Assembly (NCBI GenBank): GCA_017962845.1
Contig: JAGCUN010000033.1
Location: forward strand, 1-64,000
Reading direction: 5' to 3'
From: Bacteroidales bacterium
GTDB taxonomy: Bacteria; Bacteroidota; Bacteroidia; Bacteroidales; WCHB1-69
Length of the DNA stretch: 64,000 nt
In this document: positions 1 to 9,251 of the stretch, piece by piece
How positions within the stretch are numbered: the first letter of the stretch is position 1
How the letters are laid out: each line of letters opens with the position of its first letter
The notes under the pieces: model-generated
Seen by the model: the letters and a program-made list of their open reading frames with translations, nothing else
What the model was told of the DNA's origin: nothing
The model's database searches: none
Made by a program: the position numbers and the translations under genes

Positions 1-2094
1 ACCGGTGGTGTGATTCTCATACCTGAGGAACTCCACGGAGCGGCGGTTGTTGCGGAACAGGGTGTTGGTGGCCTGTATGATGCCGCCGGCATGCTCAATA
101 TACGGGTCGCTACCTGCCTTGCGGGTGCAGATGGCGTCGCGTGCGTTCTCAATGGTGGCATTGTTGAGGATGACGCTGCCCTGAGCGAGGGCGGCCTGCC
201 GGATGTTGGCGTTGCCTTCGACGATGATGCCCTGCCACATCTCGCCGTCGCAGGCGTTGGTGAGCGTGCCGCCGTTTACGATGAGCTTCCCGCCGGGCCG
301 GACGATGATGCGGCTTCCGCCTGCTACGTATAGTGTATCTGTGATGGTGAGCGTGGCAAGCGAGTCGATGATGAGGTCAGCATAGATGCGCTTCTTCTCG
401 TTCCAAGTGGCAGTTGTGGTGATGGTATCTGGAAGCAGATATGATTGGGCTAGCAGCAATGCCTCGTAAGCATTTACGAGACCATATCCGACCTCATTGT
501 TCCAGGTTCCGTTAGGATGATCGGGATTGCTTCCATAAGTGTACAAATCTGGTCGAATTTTGGTGCAGGTGGACTCCAATATCTCAATCACCTCCTCGTA
601 GGTTAAACAAGGATTGACAGACAGCACCAATGCGGCTACGCCTGCTACATGTGGGGTTGCGGCGGAGGTGCCGCCAAAATCTGAACAGTAGTCTCCTGCG
701 GGGCTTGGCATTGTATTGTAGCCCGCTTGCCCTTGGTTATCAATTGTATATATGTTCGTTCCTGGAGCAACCAGACTCAACTTGTTTCCATAGTTACTTC
801 CAGGCCAAATACCTGTCCAAGGATCACAAGATGACGGTACAGAATCGGCTCTCCCAGCCCTTGAGCCGCATCTATCTATTGCACCCACAGACAATACTCC
901 ATCCGAACTGGCTGGGTAGCTCACAGTGGAATAACTTTCATTGCCTGATGCAAAGACAAGGACACATCCTTTTCCCCCTCTCCCAAAATGTAGGGCACTA
1001 TCAATAGCCTCATCAAGCATGTCTATTGGCGTTGGGCAATGCCAAGAATTGCTGATGACGGATGCCCCATTATGCCATGCGAAGTTAATGCCATTCGCAT
1101 ATTGTCCAATAATATAAAGTCCATTATCAGGATCTCCACTGATGTCCATTATTGGGGATAATGGGGCGATACCTGCCACTCCTAAATTGTTGTTGGGGGT
1201 CGCTCCCACAATTCCAGCACATGCTGTCCCATGGTAACCATAAACATGACTTGGTTGTGTCCCAAAGCGCGCATCATAGCTCAAAGGACAAACATTAGCT
1301 AAATCAGGATGATTCTTTTCAAATCCTTTATCCACTATGGCCACTATAATATCCGAACTCCCTTGTGATATTTCTCTGGCTTGGCAATACCGAATGTCAA
1401 CACCTGCGCTTCCTCCATCTTGACCAGTATTATTAAGTCCCCACTGGGAAGAAGCATACGTGTCATTGACGCAGTCCATCTTCACAGAGCCTAAAAAATC
1501 AGGCCCTGCTGCGGCAAACAGGCCACTTTCGTAAAATAGATTAGCTGCCTGCAATGCATTGCCAACCGAATGTTGGTTACAGGACAAAGTGTACCAAAGG
1601 GGCATAAATATATCGTGCCCGACAATCGACACCTCCATACTATCCGCCAATGATTCCAACAGGCCAATATCCTCTGCTCGCTTTAACTTCACATAAAACA
1701 GATGGGACAGCATTACCGTGTCACCCTGTGAGGTGCAATAGGAGGAAGACTTATAGACATAGTTCTGAAAGTTATAGTCTTTTTCGTTAATATCAGTTAT
1801 ACACCAGCAATAATCGGAAGAAAGATTCCTGTTGTAGGGCACTGTAGGCAAAAACACCTTGTGGAAGATTAGCGTGTTGTTCTCCAAATCCGAAAAAGAG
1901 TGCTTAAATAGCAGAGTGTCTTCTGTCTTTATTAAAACAAATTTCTTTTGTGTAATCTCATGCAATATTATTCGTTCCCCTCTATAATAGTAAAAATGTT
2001 CTGTTTGTCCAGCTAAAGAGCACATAGCAAACAAAAAAATCGTCAGAAATATCGCTGTGAATTTTCTGTAAACGGTTTGTTGTGTTGGTCCCAT
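1..2094 (-). CDS. Secreted subtilisin-like S8 serine peptidase (partial, C-terminus beyond window)
   Basis: Read on the minus strand from an ATG at 2094. The frame stays open to the window edge, giving at least 698 residues with the C-terminus missing. A hydrophobic stretch near residues 11-31 looks like a Sec signal peptide. The catalytic triad is readable in one frame: Asp255 in VDKG (DTG or DSG is usual), His288 in HGTACAG and Ser477 in GGTSAATPHVAG. An Asn in FASGNES fits the oxyanion position. About 200 residues before the Asp form a propeptide or accessory domain. After the peptidase domain, from roughly residue 560, short V/I/N/G-rich strands resemble a right-handed beta-helix. Bacteroidota relatives usually end in a T9SS sorting domain, which would lie outside the window. 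The gene starts 31 bases after the preceding secreted-protein gene, so the two are probably cotranscribed. Confidence 0.88.
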   Translation of the reverse strand, partial: MGPTQQTVYRKFTAIFLTIFLFAMCSLAGQTEHFYYYRGERIILHEITQKKFVLIKTEDTLLFKHSFSDLENNTLIFHKVFLPTVPYNRNLSSDYCWCITDINEKDYNFQNYVYKSSSYCTSQGDTVMLSHLFYVKLKRAEDIGLLESLADSMEVSIVGHDIFMPLWYTLSCNQHSVGNALQAANLFYESGLFAAAGPDFLGSVKMDCVNDTYASSQWGLNNTGQDGGSAGVDIRYCQAREISQGSSDIIVAIVDKGFEKNHPDLANVCPLSYDARFGTQPSHVYGYHGTACAGIVGATPNNNLGVAGIAPLSPIMDISGDPDNGLYIIGQYANGINFAWHNGASVISNSWHCPTPIDMLDEAIDSALHFGRGGKGCVLVFASGNESYSTVSYPASSDGVLSVGAIDRCGSRAGRADSVPSSCDPWTGIWPGSNYGNKLSLVAPGTNIYTIDNQGQAGYNTMPSPAGDYCSDFGGTSAATPHVAGVAALVLSVNPCLTYEEVIEILESTCTKIRPDLYTYGSNPDHPNGTWNNEVGYGLVNAYEALLLAQSYLLPDTITTTATWNEKKRIYADLIIDSLATLTITDTLYVAGGSRIIVRPGGKLIVNGGTLTNACDGEMWQGIIVEGNANIRQAALAQGSVILNNATIENARDAICTRKAGSDPYIEHAGGIIQATNTLFRNNRRSVEFLRYENHTTG

Positions 2095-2125
2095 TTGTCG
2101 CAAATTAATTCCTCTTTATATACCC

Positions 2126-3994
2126 TTAAAACGTATAAGTCTGTTGATGAATAATTTGATCATTCAACCAAAAGACCATATTGTATGTCTGCCCGTGATA
2201 CAACTCTGCAATCGTATATTCCAAAAGATTGGGACAGACACATTCGTCAGACTCATTGTCATCAACATGATAGACGATATTGACGGTATTGTCAGTGACG
2301 GAAGGTTCAATGGTCACATGGGTAATGTTACAGTTAAGTGTGATATAGTGTTGAATAAGAATGGAATTAAATTCAGGGCCATATTGCTGAAAAATCACAG
2401 TGTCATTCTGTGACGTATCAGGCAAACAACCTGATAAATTATCTTCATATACCCAAAGTCTTTTCGTTATGACCACTTGAAATTGAGCATCCGAAATGTC
2501 ATCTATTCTATTGATTACTACCCCTCTAATGTACCCTTCCCCATTAATTGCAGAAAGATCATTCAAATAAGATATAGTGATAATGTACGTGCTATCTTGT
2601 GTAGTTATACTAGCATACAATCCAGTGATACCACCGGCTAGTGTTCCCCCTACGACAACAAGACTATGGCATTCAAAATCTATCTCCGGGAGGAGTGCAC
2701 TATTACAGTAAGTGTAGTGGCAGATGCCTTGCATATCGTTAACAAGTATCAAAGTATCAGGAAAATGGCCAGGGGTAAGCCACTGACAACCCGATCCTGA
2801 CAAATCATACACATAACACGAGGTGTCACACTGGAAATTTACCATCAACTCTTCTTCGTAGCATTCCGTATCCTGCAGGCATAGTCCAATCGAAGCCACA
2901 TCGCAGGAGGTGACACGGAGCGACCGCAGGTCGTAACCCATCAGTCTGGGGTCGTCAGCGGAGGTGATGTCCTGCGGCGGCAACACCTCGTCCATCTCGC
3001 AGATGCAGATGCGTTCAAAAGCGGGATAGTAGCGGTACTTGTACATCCCCTCATAGTTCCAGGCGTCTGACAGCTGCTCGAAATGCACGCCCGGCACTGC
3101 GTGGAAGGTGGAATCGTAGAATGTGACCGTGCACCCTGACGGAGAGTTCGTGAACGGCTGGCACACATAGCTGGACACCAGAATTCTGAAGGTCTCACCA
3201 GCCAGCGTGAAGCTGTTGCAGGTGTCGGCCTCCGTGAAATGGATGTTGATGGCACCATGATGATAAAGCCACTCGCTGTGCGCCACCCCGTTCGAGTCCA
3301 AATCGCAGTTGAGGTCTATCGCGCCGCTGCTCAACACGCTGCCATTGTGGGTGATATAAGCCGTAACCTGCATCCTGTCGGTCATCCCGAACAACCCTTC
3401 CCCGCCTCGCTCGGCCTTCTCCACCAACTGGGGTGAGGTGGAAGACAAACGAATGCCGAAAGCACTTCCTTTTCCCTCCGAACAGAGCACCTTACAGGTT
3501 GCTCGGCCGTCGGCGGTCTCGGCCGTCACGAAGTAGAGGCCGCTGTGGGGGAAGGTGAGCGAAAGGGTGTGCTCGCCAGCCGGCAGTGTCTCCGTGCGCT
3601 GGCAGCAGAGCCGTCCCTGCACATCCATTACCTGCAGGCGCACACTCCCAGCCATGCGGGTAGTCAGCTTCACGCTGCTCTCCCCCATACAGGGGTTGGG
3701 ATAGTTCTGCGACAGCTCCAGCTTGTTCTCCGCCACATACTCGTCAATCCTCGTAGCACAATTAGCCAGGATAGTGTCCGGCCAGTACATCTTAAAGGTC
3801 TGGTAATGATACGGATACTCGCACGGCGGCATACATACCCGTACTTCCACGCTGTCCCATGGAACAAGCCTTCCGTTCATGTAGGTGTGAATCACGTTTA
3901 CCGCACAGGTGTCTTCCTGCGCCTTCGCGCTGAACCCTCCCGCCACCAGCAGTAGGGCGAGAAGGGCGGTAATGATGCTGTGAGTGGGTTTCAT
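2126..3994 (-). CDS. Secreted protein with an internal T9SS sorting-like domain, function unknown
   Basis: 622 residues with an N-terminal signal peptide (hydrophobic core about residues 7-20, AKA|QE-like cleavage). Residues about 92-172 read like a Por-secretion/type A sorting domain: LSQNYPNP, then VRLQVMDVQGR, then LPAGEHTLSL, then SGLYFVTAE. Such domains are normally C-terminal; here some 450 further residues follow. The remainder is Cys- and Tyr-rich, acidic and strand-rich, with no catalytic motif I recognise, and the C-terminus does not look like a sorting domain. The gene lies 31 bases upstream of the subtilisin gene on the same strand, which suggests a shared export or processing context. 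The start ATG at 3994 directly precedes the signal peptide. The protein is real; its function is unknown. Confidence 0.8.
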   Translation of the reverse strand: MKPTHSIITALLALLLVAGGFSAKAQEDTCAVNVIHTYMNGRLVPWDSVEVRVCMPPCEYPYHYQTFKMYWPDTILANCATRIDEYVAENKLELSQNYPNPCMGESSVKLTTRMAGSVRLQVMDVQGRLCCQRTETLPAGEHTLSLTFPHSGLYFVTAETADGRATCKVLCSEGKGSAFGIRLSSTSPQLVEKAERGGEGLFGMTDRMQVTAYITHNGSVLSSGAIDLNCDLDSNGVAHSEWLYHHGAINIHFTEADTCNSFTLAGETFRILVSSYVCQPFTNSPSGCTVTFYDSTFHAVPGVHFEQLSDAWNYEGMYKYRYYPAFERICICEMDEVLPPQDITSADDPRLMGYDLRSLRVTSCDVASIGLCLQDTECYEEELMVNFQCDTSCYVYDLSGSGCQWLTPGHFPDTLILVNDMQGICHYTYCNSALLPEIDFECHSLVVVGGTLAGGITGLYASITTQDSTYIITISYLNDLSAINGEGYIRGVVINRIDDISDAQFQVVITKRLWVYEDNLSGCLPDTSQNDTVIFQQYGPEFNSILIQHYITLNCNITHVTIEPSVTDNTVNIVYHVDDNESDECVCPNLLEYTIAELYHGQTYNMVFWLNDQIIHQQTYTF

Positions 3995-4014
3995 GGTTGG
4001 GGGTGTTTGATTAT

Positions 4015-4213
4015 TAAATTATGAAGTTGTGAAATTATGAGGTTTTGAAGTGAAGGTGGGGTTTGAGTTAAGGAGTTAAGGAGTTAAGGGGTGTTGGTAT
4101 CGTTAATCTCTTAATCTTTTCATCTTTTCATCTTTTCCTCATATACTCGCATCCTCATATCCTCATATCCTCATATCCTCACATCCTCATATCCTCACAT
4201 CCTCTCATCCTCA
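4015..4213. repeat. Composite array of 8-bp tandem repeats (array A)
   Basis: The spacer between the DUF2723 gene and the 622-residue secreted-protein gene is built of several octamer families in series. AAATTATGA-like units come first (about 4015-4050), then three exact GAGTTAAG copies (4065-4088), then about three (C/A)ATCTTTT copies (4113-4136), then about eight CCTCATAT/CCTCACAT copies (4137-4213). The last family touches the stop codon of the DUF2723 gene at 4211-4213. The period is 8 bp throughout while the unit sequence changes. Confidence 0.85.
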
Positions 4214-7200
4214 CTTCACTCTCTTCACCAGCTCCCAGGCATCATCCACCTGCTGCTGCAGGACCTCAAAACGTTTCACCAGCTTCCCGGCTTCGGCAGC
4301 CACCGGAGCATTGGTCTGCGACAAGACTTGCAACAAGCAAGCATCGGTATAAAGTGATGACGCATAGATGCTATTGGGTCTGTGTACATATTTATACCGG
4401 TTCTCAATTGCGCCACGGTCTGAGGAGAAACGTTCCGCCACCGCAGGCACATTGGCGGGCAATCCAACCCAAACCAGCTTGCCATCCACCTCTGCCGACG
4501 GGAAATTCATGCCCTTATAGTCGTCCAACATCTGACTAATCTGGCGCATATCGGCCTCCAAATCCTCGAGATGCTTCTTGACATCTGCGAAATAGCTGTT
4601 ACAGGTGGCAGCCACATTCAGCTTTGAAAGTTCCTCGCTGCTGCATTCGGAAAGCTCCGGCAGGATCAGCTGGTAAATCATCTCGATATTCTCCTCGTGA
4701 GCCTTGCGCACTTTGTCGCGGTTCTTGCTTTTCTCAATGAAATCCAGCTCATCCACCACATGGCCCAAAATGATGGAACGCACCTTATGAGCGGCAGCGG
4801 CAGCCTTGTCGCCGTCGAACTTACCCTTGATGGAGGGGTACTTCTCGGAAGCGCTGGCGTATGCCTTGCTGATTTCCCCGTAGGTGTTGGCCGCATCCAA
4901 GAAGTAGAGCGTGTACTGACTATAACGCTGGTTCTTGTACGGCATGATGTCGTCGGGCAGCACCATCTGCAAATGATCCAGCACCTCCTGCGCACGCTGC
5001 AGCTTATAGAGGTTGCCCTCAGCGGCTTCCGCGCCATTACCTGCATTCTCGTAGGCCCTAAGATAAGCGTTGTACTCGTTGACCAAGTCCTTGGCCACCT
5101 GCGTGTGCATGGTGATGATGGAGAGCGCCAGACGCACATTGTCCTCCGAATTATAGACCCTCGGGTCGTTGATGCCGCCCCATGCATACTGGTATGGCGT
5201 GTGGGTCTTCAACGCATCGGGATTCTTCACCACATCAGGACGGGTGTGGTCGTCGAACTTGTGCATGATATTATCATAAAGGATGTCGGAGTTAGAAGAA
5301 CAGTTCTTCTTCACGGGCACCAGACGGTAGGCGAAGCCCTCATTCTGCAAATATTCGTCCAGACCGAAACTTCTGAGCGTTGAGGAAGCGAAATAGAGCG
5401 GGCGGTCCCAGTTGCTGTTGGCCACCATCTCCAGCACCATCAAATCACTGCGGGTCAGATAGAAAGCATCACCAGCTTTCTTGTCATCGGGCTTATAGGT
5501 GAAGAAGATACGGTCCACAATATTGGCCGTGTCGGGGCCCACCACGGTACCCGTTTCAATGACATGCTTACGGTCAACGTCGATATAGAAACGGTTGCCA
5601 TAATCGGCCATGATAACTTGGCCGATATTATGGCTGGCACTTTTCACCTCTCTCAGGAAATCTTTCAGTGCCATGGGTTTAGTGTCATCGTTGCCGATGA
5701 GCACCACATCGCGGCGACCGTCACGGTACTGCTCCCACGTGAAGTCGATGGGCAGCGGGTCTGATTCGTAGGCTTTGCGCTTCATCTGATCGACATACCA
5801 GCCGGCGGAGAGCAGCGACAGGTTGCAGTTGCGCACGTCGGTACGGTAGCCTTCCACCTCCTGGGCGTACCAGATGGGGAAGGTGTCGTTGTCGCCCATC
5901 GTGAACAAGATGGCATTCGGCGCGCATGAGTCGAGGTAGGCCTTCGCCGCAGCCAAGGCCGTATAGCGGTTCGAACGGTCGTGGTCATTCCAGTTTTCTT
6001 TCGCCAGCACACCCGGCACCAGCAGCAGGCAAACCAGCGTGGCTGCTGTCGGGACGACAATCTGCACCACCTTGCTCTTCATCTTTTCAAACAAAGAATA
6101 GATGGCATACACACCAAAGCCTATCCAGATACAGAAGGCATAGAACGAGGCCGCGAAGGCGTAGTCACGCTCACGGGGCTGGTAGGCGTACATGTTCAGG
6201 TAGAAAGCGATGGCCAAACCTGTCATCAGGAAGAGCATCAGCACCACAAACGAGTTTTTCAGGTCGCGGGTAGAGTAGAAGATGAGGCCGATGAGACCGA
6301 GCAGCAACGGCAGCATGTAGTACTTGTTGTTGCCCTTGTTTTTCATCGAGGCCACATCGGTCGGCTGGTCACCGAGACGGGCATTGTCGATGAAAGGAAT
6401 CCCACAAATCCAGTTGCCATTCATGTCATCGCCCAGACCTTGTATGTCGTTCTGGCGTCCGGCGAAATTCCACATGAAATATCTGAAATACATATAGTTA
6501 AACTGATAGCGATGCATGAAAGTGATATTCTCGCTGTAGGATGGGATTTTCTGCGACTTGAGCATCTTCTGCTCCAGCTGCGGGTCGCCACCAGCCACCC
6601 AGCTCACATACTCTCTCTTGTGACCAGCATCGTACATACGCGGCATGAACACGGAATGTCCACTCTTGTAGATGGGCTTCGACTTGGTCTGCGTGACAAT
6701 ATATTTGCCTGACACAGTGTCGCGCACATACACCACACCATCATTCTTGCTACTCACTTGTTTGGAGTTGTAGGTGCGGCCAGTCAGCACCGGCGTGTCA
6801 CCGTACTGCTCGCGGTTGAGGTAGGCCAGCAGGGCCACGGCATCCTCCGGGTTGTTCTCGTCGATGGTCGGATTGGCATTGGAGCGAATCACGAGGACGA
6901 AGAAGGTGGAGTAACCTACAAGGAGGAAGAAGAAACTGTAGAAAACAGCCAAGGTGACGGTGGATTTCTTCTTATAACCGAAGAAAAGCCCCAACGCAAT
7001 AATCGCGGCAAGGATGATGAAGAAGATGATCGTACCCGAATTGAAGGGCAGATGCATATTGTTGACGGCGATTCTCTCGAAGATGCCCGCGAAGTTGACC
7101 ACATTGGGGATGATGAAATAGAGCACCAAGCCCAACAAGATGAACGAGCCGACCAAGGAGAAGAGCACACCCCAATTGGCAAGAGAGTGGAAAGTTCCCT

Positions 7201-7981
7201 TCTTGGCGCAATAGATGGTGAGCGGAACGGTTACCAGAAGCCAGATGGCGAACATGGCTGCCATAGGGAAGAAGAAGGCCGCAATTGCGGAGATGACATC
7301 GATGGTGAGCAGAACCCCCATGTGGTCGGCCTTCTTGCACAGTTTGAAGTAAACAATCAGCACCACAGCCGGGATGGTCAGCAAGTTCAACAGGTGAACT
7401 CCGATGGAAAGACCTATCAGATAGGCGATAAGAACGATCCAGCGGTGCGGATTGGCACCGGGTTTAGGGTTGTCGTATTCGAAGTCCCACTTCAGGATGC
7501 ACCAGAACACCAGTGCCGTGAAGAAGGAGGACATGGCATACACCTCGCCCTCCACAGCGGAGAACCAGAACGTGTCGGTGAAAGTGTAGGCCAGGCTGCC
7601 CACGAGGGCGGAACCGAACACGGCAATCATGCGGCCCGTGGTCATCTCGCCGCTCTTAGCCACCAGCTTGCGGCCCAGCATGGTGATGGTCCAGAACAGG
7701 AACATGATGGTCAGACCGCTACAAATGGCTGACAGACAGTTGATACAGAAGGCCACCTTCGTAACATCGCCGCCAGCGAAGAGGCTGGCCACACGGCCCA
7801 GCAGCTGGAAGGTCGGTGCTCCAGGCGGATGGCCCACCAGCAGTTTATAGTCGGTAGCGATATATTCACCGCAATCCCACCATGAGGCGGTAGGCTCCGC
7901 CGTCATGATGTACACTACACAAGCCAGGATGCCCACGAGCAATCCGAGGATAATGTTCGTCCACTTGTACTGTTTCGTCAT
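4211..7981 (-). CDS. DUF2723 / GT117-type polytopic membrane protein with soluble C-terminal region
   Basis: 1256 residues. The N-terminus carries the pattern of the DUF2723 (TMEM260-like, GT-C fold) family: a first membrane segment, then WWDCGEY near residues 34-40 and HPPGAP near residues 50-57, where the acidic pair is the likely catalytic or metal site. About a dozen hydrophobic segments fill the first 650 residues, including VLLIVYFKL, AIIALGLFFGY and the ARERDYAFA-like loop typical of the family. The last 500 residues are soluble and partly helical. Human TMEM260 is a protein O-mannosyltransferase, and bacterial members are placed among lipid-linked-sugar glycosyltransferases. In Bacteroidota, protein O-glycosylation in the periplasm is a plausible role, but the substrate is inference. 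Monocistronic, with a -7 element at 8082-8089. Confidence 0.87.
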   Translation of the reverse strand: MTKQYKWTNIILGLLVGILACVVYIMTAEPTASWWDCGEYIATDYKLLVGHPPGAPTFQLLGRVASLFAGGDVTKVAFCINCLSAICSGLTIMFLFWTITMLGRKLVAKSGEMTTGRMIAVFGSALVGSLAYTFTDTFWFSAVEGEVYAMSSFFTALVFWCILKWDFEYDNPKPGANPHRWIVLIAYLIGLSIGVHLLNLLTIPAVVLIVYFKLCKKADHMGVLLTIDVISAIAAFFFPMAAMFAIWLLVTVPLTIYCAKKGTFHSLANWGVLFSLVGSFILLGLVLYFIIPNVVNFAGIFERIAVNNMHLPFNSGTIIFFIILAAIIALGLFFGYKKKSTVTLAVFYSFFFLLVGYSTFFVLVIRSNANPTIDENNPEDAVALLAYLNREQYGDTPVLTGRTYNSKQVSSKNDGVVYVRDTVSGKYIVTQTKSKPIYKSGHSVFMPRMYDAGHKREYVSWVAGGDPQLEQKMLKSQKIPSYSENITFMHRYQFNYMYFRYFMWNFAGRQNDIQGLGDDMNGNWICGIPFIDNARLGDQPTDVASMKNKGNNKYYMLPLLLGLIGLIFYSTRDLKNSFVVLMLFLMTGLAIAFYLNMYAYQPRERDYAFAASFYAFCIWIGFGVYAIYSLFEKMKSKVVQIVVPTAATLVCLLLVPGVLAKENWNDHDRSNRYTALAAAKAYLDSCAPNAILFTMGDNDTFPIWYAQEVEGYRTDVRNCNLSLLSAGWYVDQMKRKAYESDPLPIDFTWEQYRDGRRDVVLIGNDDTKPMALKDFLREVKSASHNIGQVIMADYGNRFYIDVDRKHVIETGTVVGPDTANIVDRIFFTYKPDDKKAGDAFYLTRSDLMVLEMVANSNWDRPLYFASSTLRSFGLDEYLQNEGFAYRLVPVKKNCSSNSDILYDNIMHKFDDHTRPDVVKNPDALKTHTPYQYAWGGINDPRVYNSEDNVRLALSIITMHTQVAKDLVNEYNAYLRAYENAGNGAEAAEGNLYKLQRAQEVLDHLQMVLPDDIMPYKNQRYSQYTLYFLDAANTYGEISKAYASASEKYPSIKGKFDGDKAAAAAHKVRSIILGHVVDELDFIEKSKNRDKVRKAHEENIEMIYQLILPELSECSSEELSKLNVAATCNSYFADVKKHLEDLEADMRQISQMLDDYKGMNFPSAEVDGKLVWVGLPANVPAVAERFSSDRGAIENRYKYVHRPNSIYASSLYTDACLLQVLSQTNAPVAAEAGKLVKRFEVLQQQVDDAWELVKRVK

Positions 7982-8081
7982 TGTTTAATGTTTTTAGTTA
8001 TAATTTTTATATCAAATTCAACAATAAAATGCCTATAAGTCAGCATTTTACACAAAACACCAACTTATAAAGTGACAAGCG

Positions 8082-8089
8082 CAAAGTTA
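8082..8089 (-). promoter_or_regulatory. Putative -7 promoter element of the DUF2723 gene
   Basis: The minus strand reads TAACTTTG, matching TAnnTTTG, about 100 bases upstream of the start codon at 7981. No clear TTTG -33 box lies at the usual 19-21 bp spacing, so this rests on the -7 box alone. Confidence 0.45.
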
Positions 8090-8134
8090 CGTATTTTTTT
8101 TCATTTAGAAGCCGCAATTTTGCACATTTCGGCA

Positions 8135-8167
8135 CAAAAAAAAGCTGCGGAATCACTCCCACAGCTT
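8135..8167 (-). terminator. Rho-independent terminator downstream of the threonine dehydrogenase gene
   Basis: On the minus strand a 9-bp stem (AAGCTGTGG with CCGCAGCTT, one G-U pair, loop of 8) is followed directly by a run of eight T. It lies 26 bases past the tdh stop codon. Confidence 0.85.
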
Positions 8168-8193
8168 CTTTCGTATAACCAATTAAATCTCAA

Positions 8194-9147
8194 CTATTTG
8201 AGAAGTTTTTTCTTCAAAACGTCCAACATGTCGATGGTCATGGTTTCGAGGTTGTATTGGGGCTTCCAATCCCACTCGTTGCGAGCCGCGCTGTCGTCCA
8301 TGTAGTTCGGCCAGCTGTCGGCGATGCCCTGCTTCAGCGGATCCACATCGTAGGTCATCTGGAAATCAGGAAGATGTTTCTTGATTTCAGCGCAGATGGT
8401 CTCAGGACCGAAGCTCATTGCGGTGACATTGAAAGAGTTGCGGTGGATGAGACGGGTAGGATCAGCCTCCATCAACTGGCAGATGGCATGGATGGCGTCG
8501 GGCATGTACATCATGTCCATCAGAGTACCTTCTTTCAGCGGGCAGGTGAACTTACCTTCCTTGATAGCAGCGTAATAGATTTCCACGGCATAGTCGGTGG
8601 TGCCGCCGCCGGGGAGGGTGACGTTGGAGATGATGCCGGGGAAACGCACCGAACGGGTGTCCACGCCGAAACGCTTGTGGTAGTAATCGCTGAGCAATTC
8701 ACCGGTGACCTTGGTAACACCATAGATGGTCTTCGGACGCTGGATGGTGTCCTGCGGGGTGCCGTCGTGCGGGGTCTCAGGGCCGAAGGCGCCAATGGAG
8801 CTGGGGGTGAAGACGGCGGTGTTGCACTCGCGGGCCACTTCCAGGCAGTTGATGAGCGCGCCGATACCGACATTCCAGCCCAGCATCGGGTTGAGCTCGG
8901 CCTTGGCCGACAGGATGGCAGCCAAGTTGAAGATGGTGTCGATATTGAATTTCTTGACAGCGTCGGCGATGTCCTGCGCCTTGGTGGCATCAATCTTCAC
9001 CGACGGACCGGCTTCGGCCAATTCGGGACGGAGGGGATAAATCAAATCGCTGGCGACCACATTGTCGCTGCCGTAAATCTTACGGAAGGCGGGAGTTAAT
9101 TCGGAACCGATTTGTCCGGAAGCTCCAACGATCAAAATTCTTTTCAT
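8194..9147 (-). CDS. tdh: L-threonine 3-dehydrogenase, extended short-chain (UDP-galactose epimerase-like) type
   Basis: 317 residues. The Rossmann motif GASGQIG spans residues 8-14. The extended-SDR catalytic pair is Tyr142 and Lys146 in IYGVTK. The stretch around residues 121-160 (FGPETPHDGTPQDT, RPKTIYGVTKVTGELL) is highly typical of the NAD-dependent threonine dehydrogenases of Bacteroidota, Flavobacterium and Thermoplasma, which are unrelated to the zinc-dependent medium-chain Tdh. The enzyme oxidises L-threonine to 2-amino-3-ketobutyrate in the cytoplasm; the product is normally split by a CoA ligase (kbl) to glycine and acetyl-CoA. No kbl lies next to it. The gene has its own promoter element at 9189-9196 and terminator at 8135-8167, so it is probably monocistronic. 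Confidence 0.93.
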   Translation of the reverse strand: MKRILIVGASGQIGSELTPAFRKIYGSDNVVASDLIYPLRPELAEAGPSVKIDATKAQDIADAVKKFNIDTIFNLAAILSAKAELNPMLGWNVGIGALINCLEVARECNTAVFTPSSIGAFGPETPHDGTPQDTIQRPKTIYGVTKVTGELLSDYYHKRFGVDTRSVRFPGIISNVTLPGGGTTDYAVEIYYAAIKEGKFTCPLKEGTLMDMMYMPDAIHAICQLMEADPTRLIHRNSFNVTAMSFGPETICAEIKKHLPDFQMTYDVDPLKQGIADSWPNYMDDSAARNEWDWKPQYNLETMTIDMLDVLKKKLLK

Positions 9148-9188
9148 TGCTGATATATTTTTTGGTTAAAGGTAAAATTTTCGAGGCG

Positions 9189-9196
9189 CAAAATTA
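9189..9196 (-). promoter_or_regulatory. Putative -7 promoter element of tdh
   Basis: The minus strand reads TAATTTTG (TAnnTTTG) about 42 bases upstream of the tdh ATG. No matching -33 box is visible at the standard spacing. Confidence 0.45.
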
Positions 9197-9251
9197 CAAA
9201 AAAAGCTGACAATAACGAATGGCTATTTTTGATTTTTTCATAAGACCTCCC

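Noticed and set aside
4015-4213. CRISPR array
   Set aside because: The repeats are 8-bp direct tandem units without spacers, and no cas gene is near.
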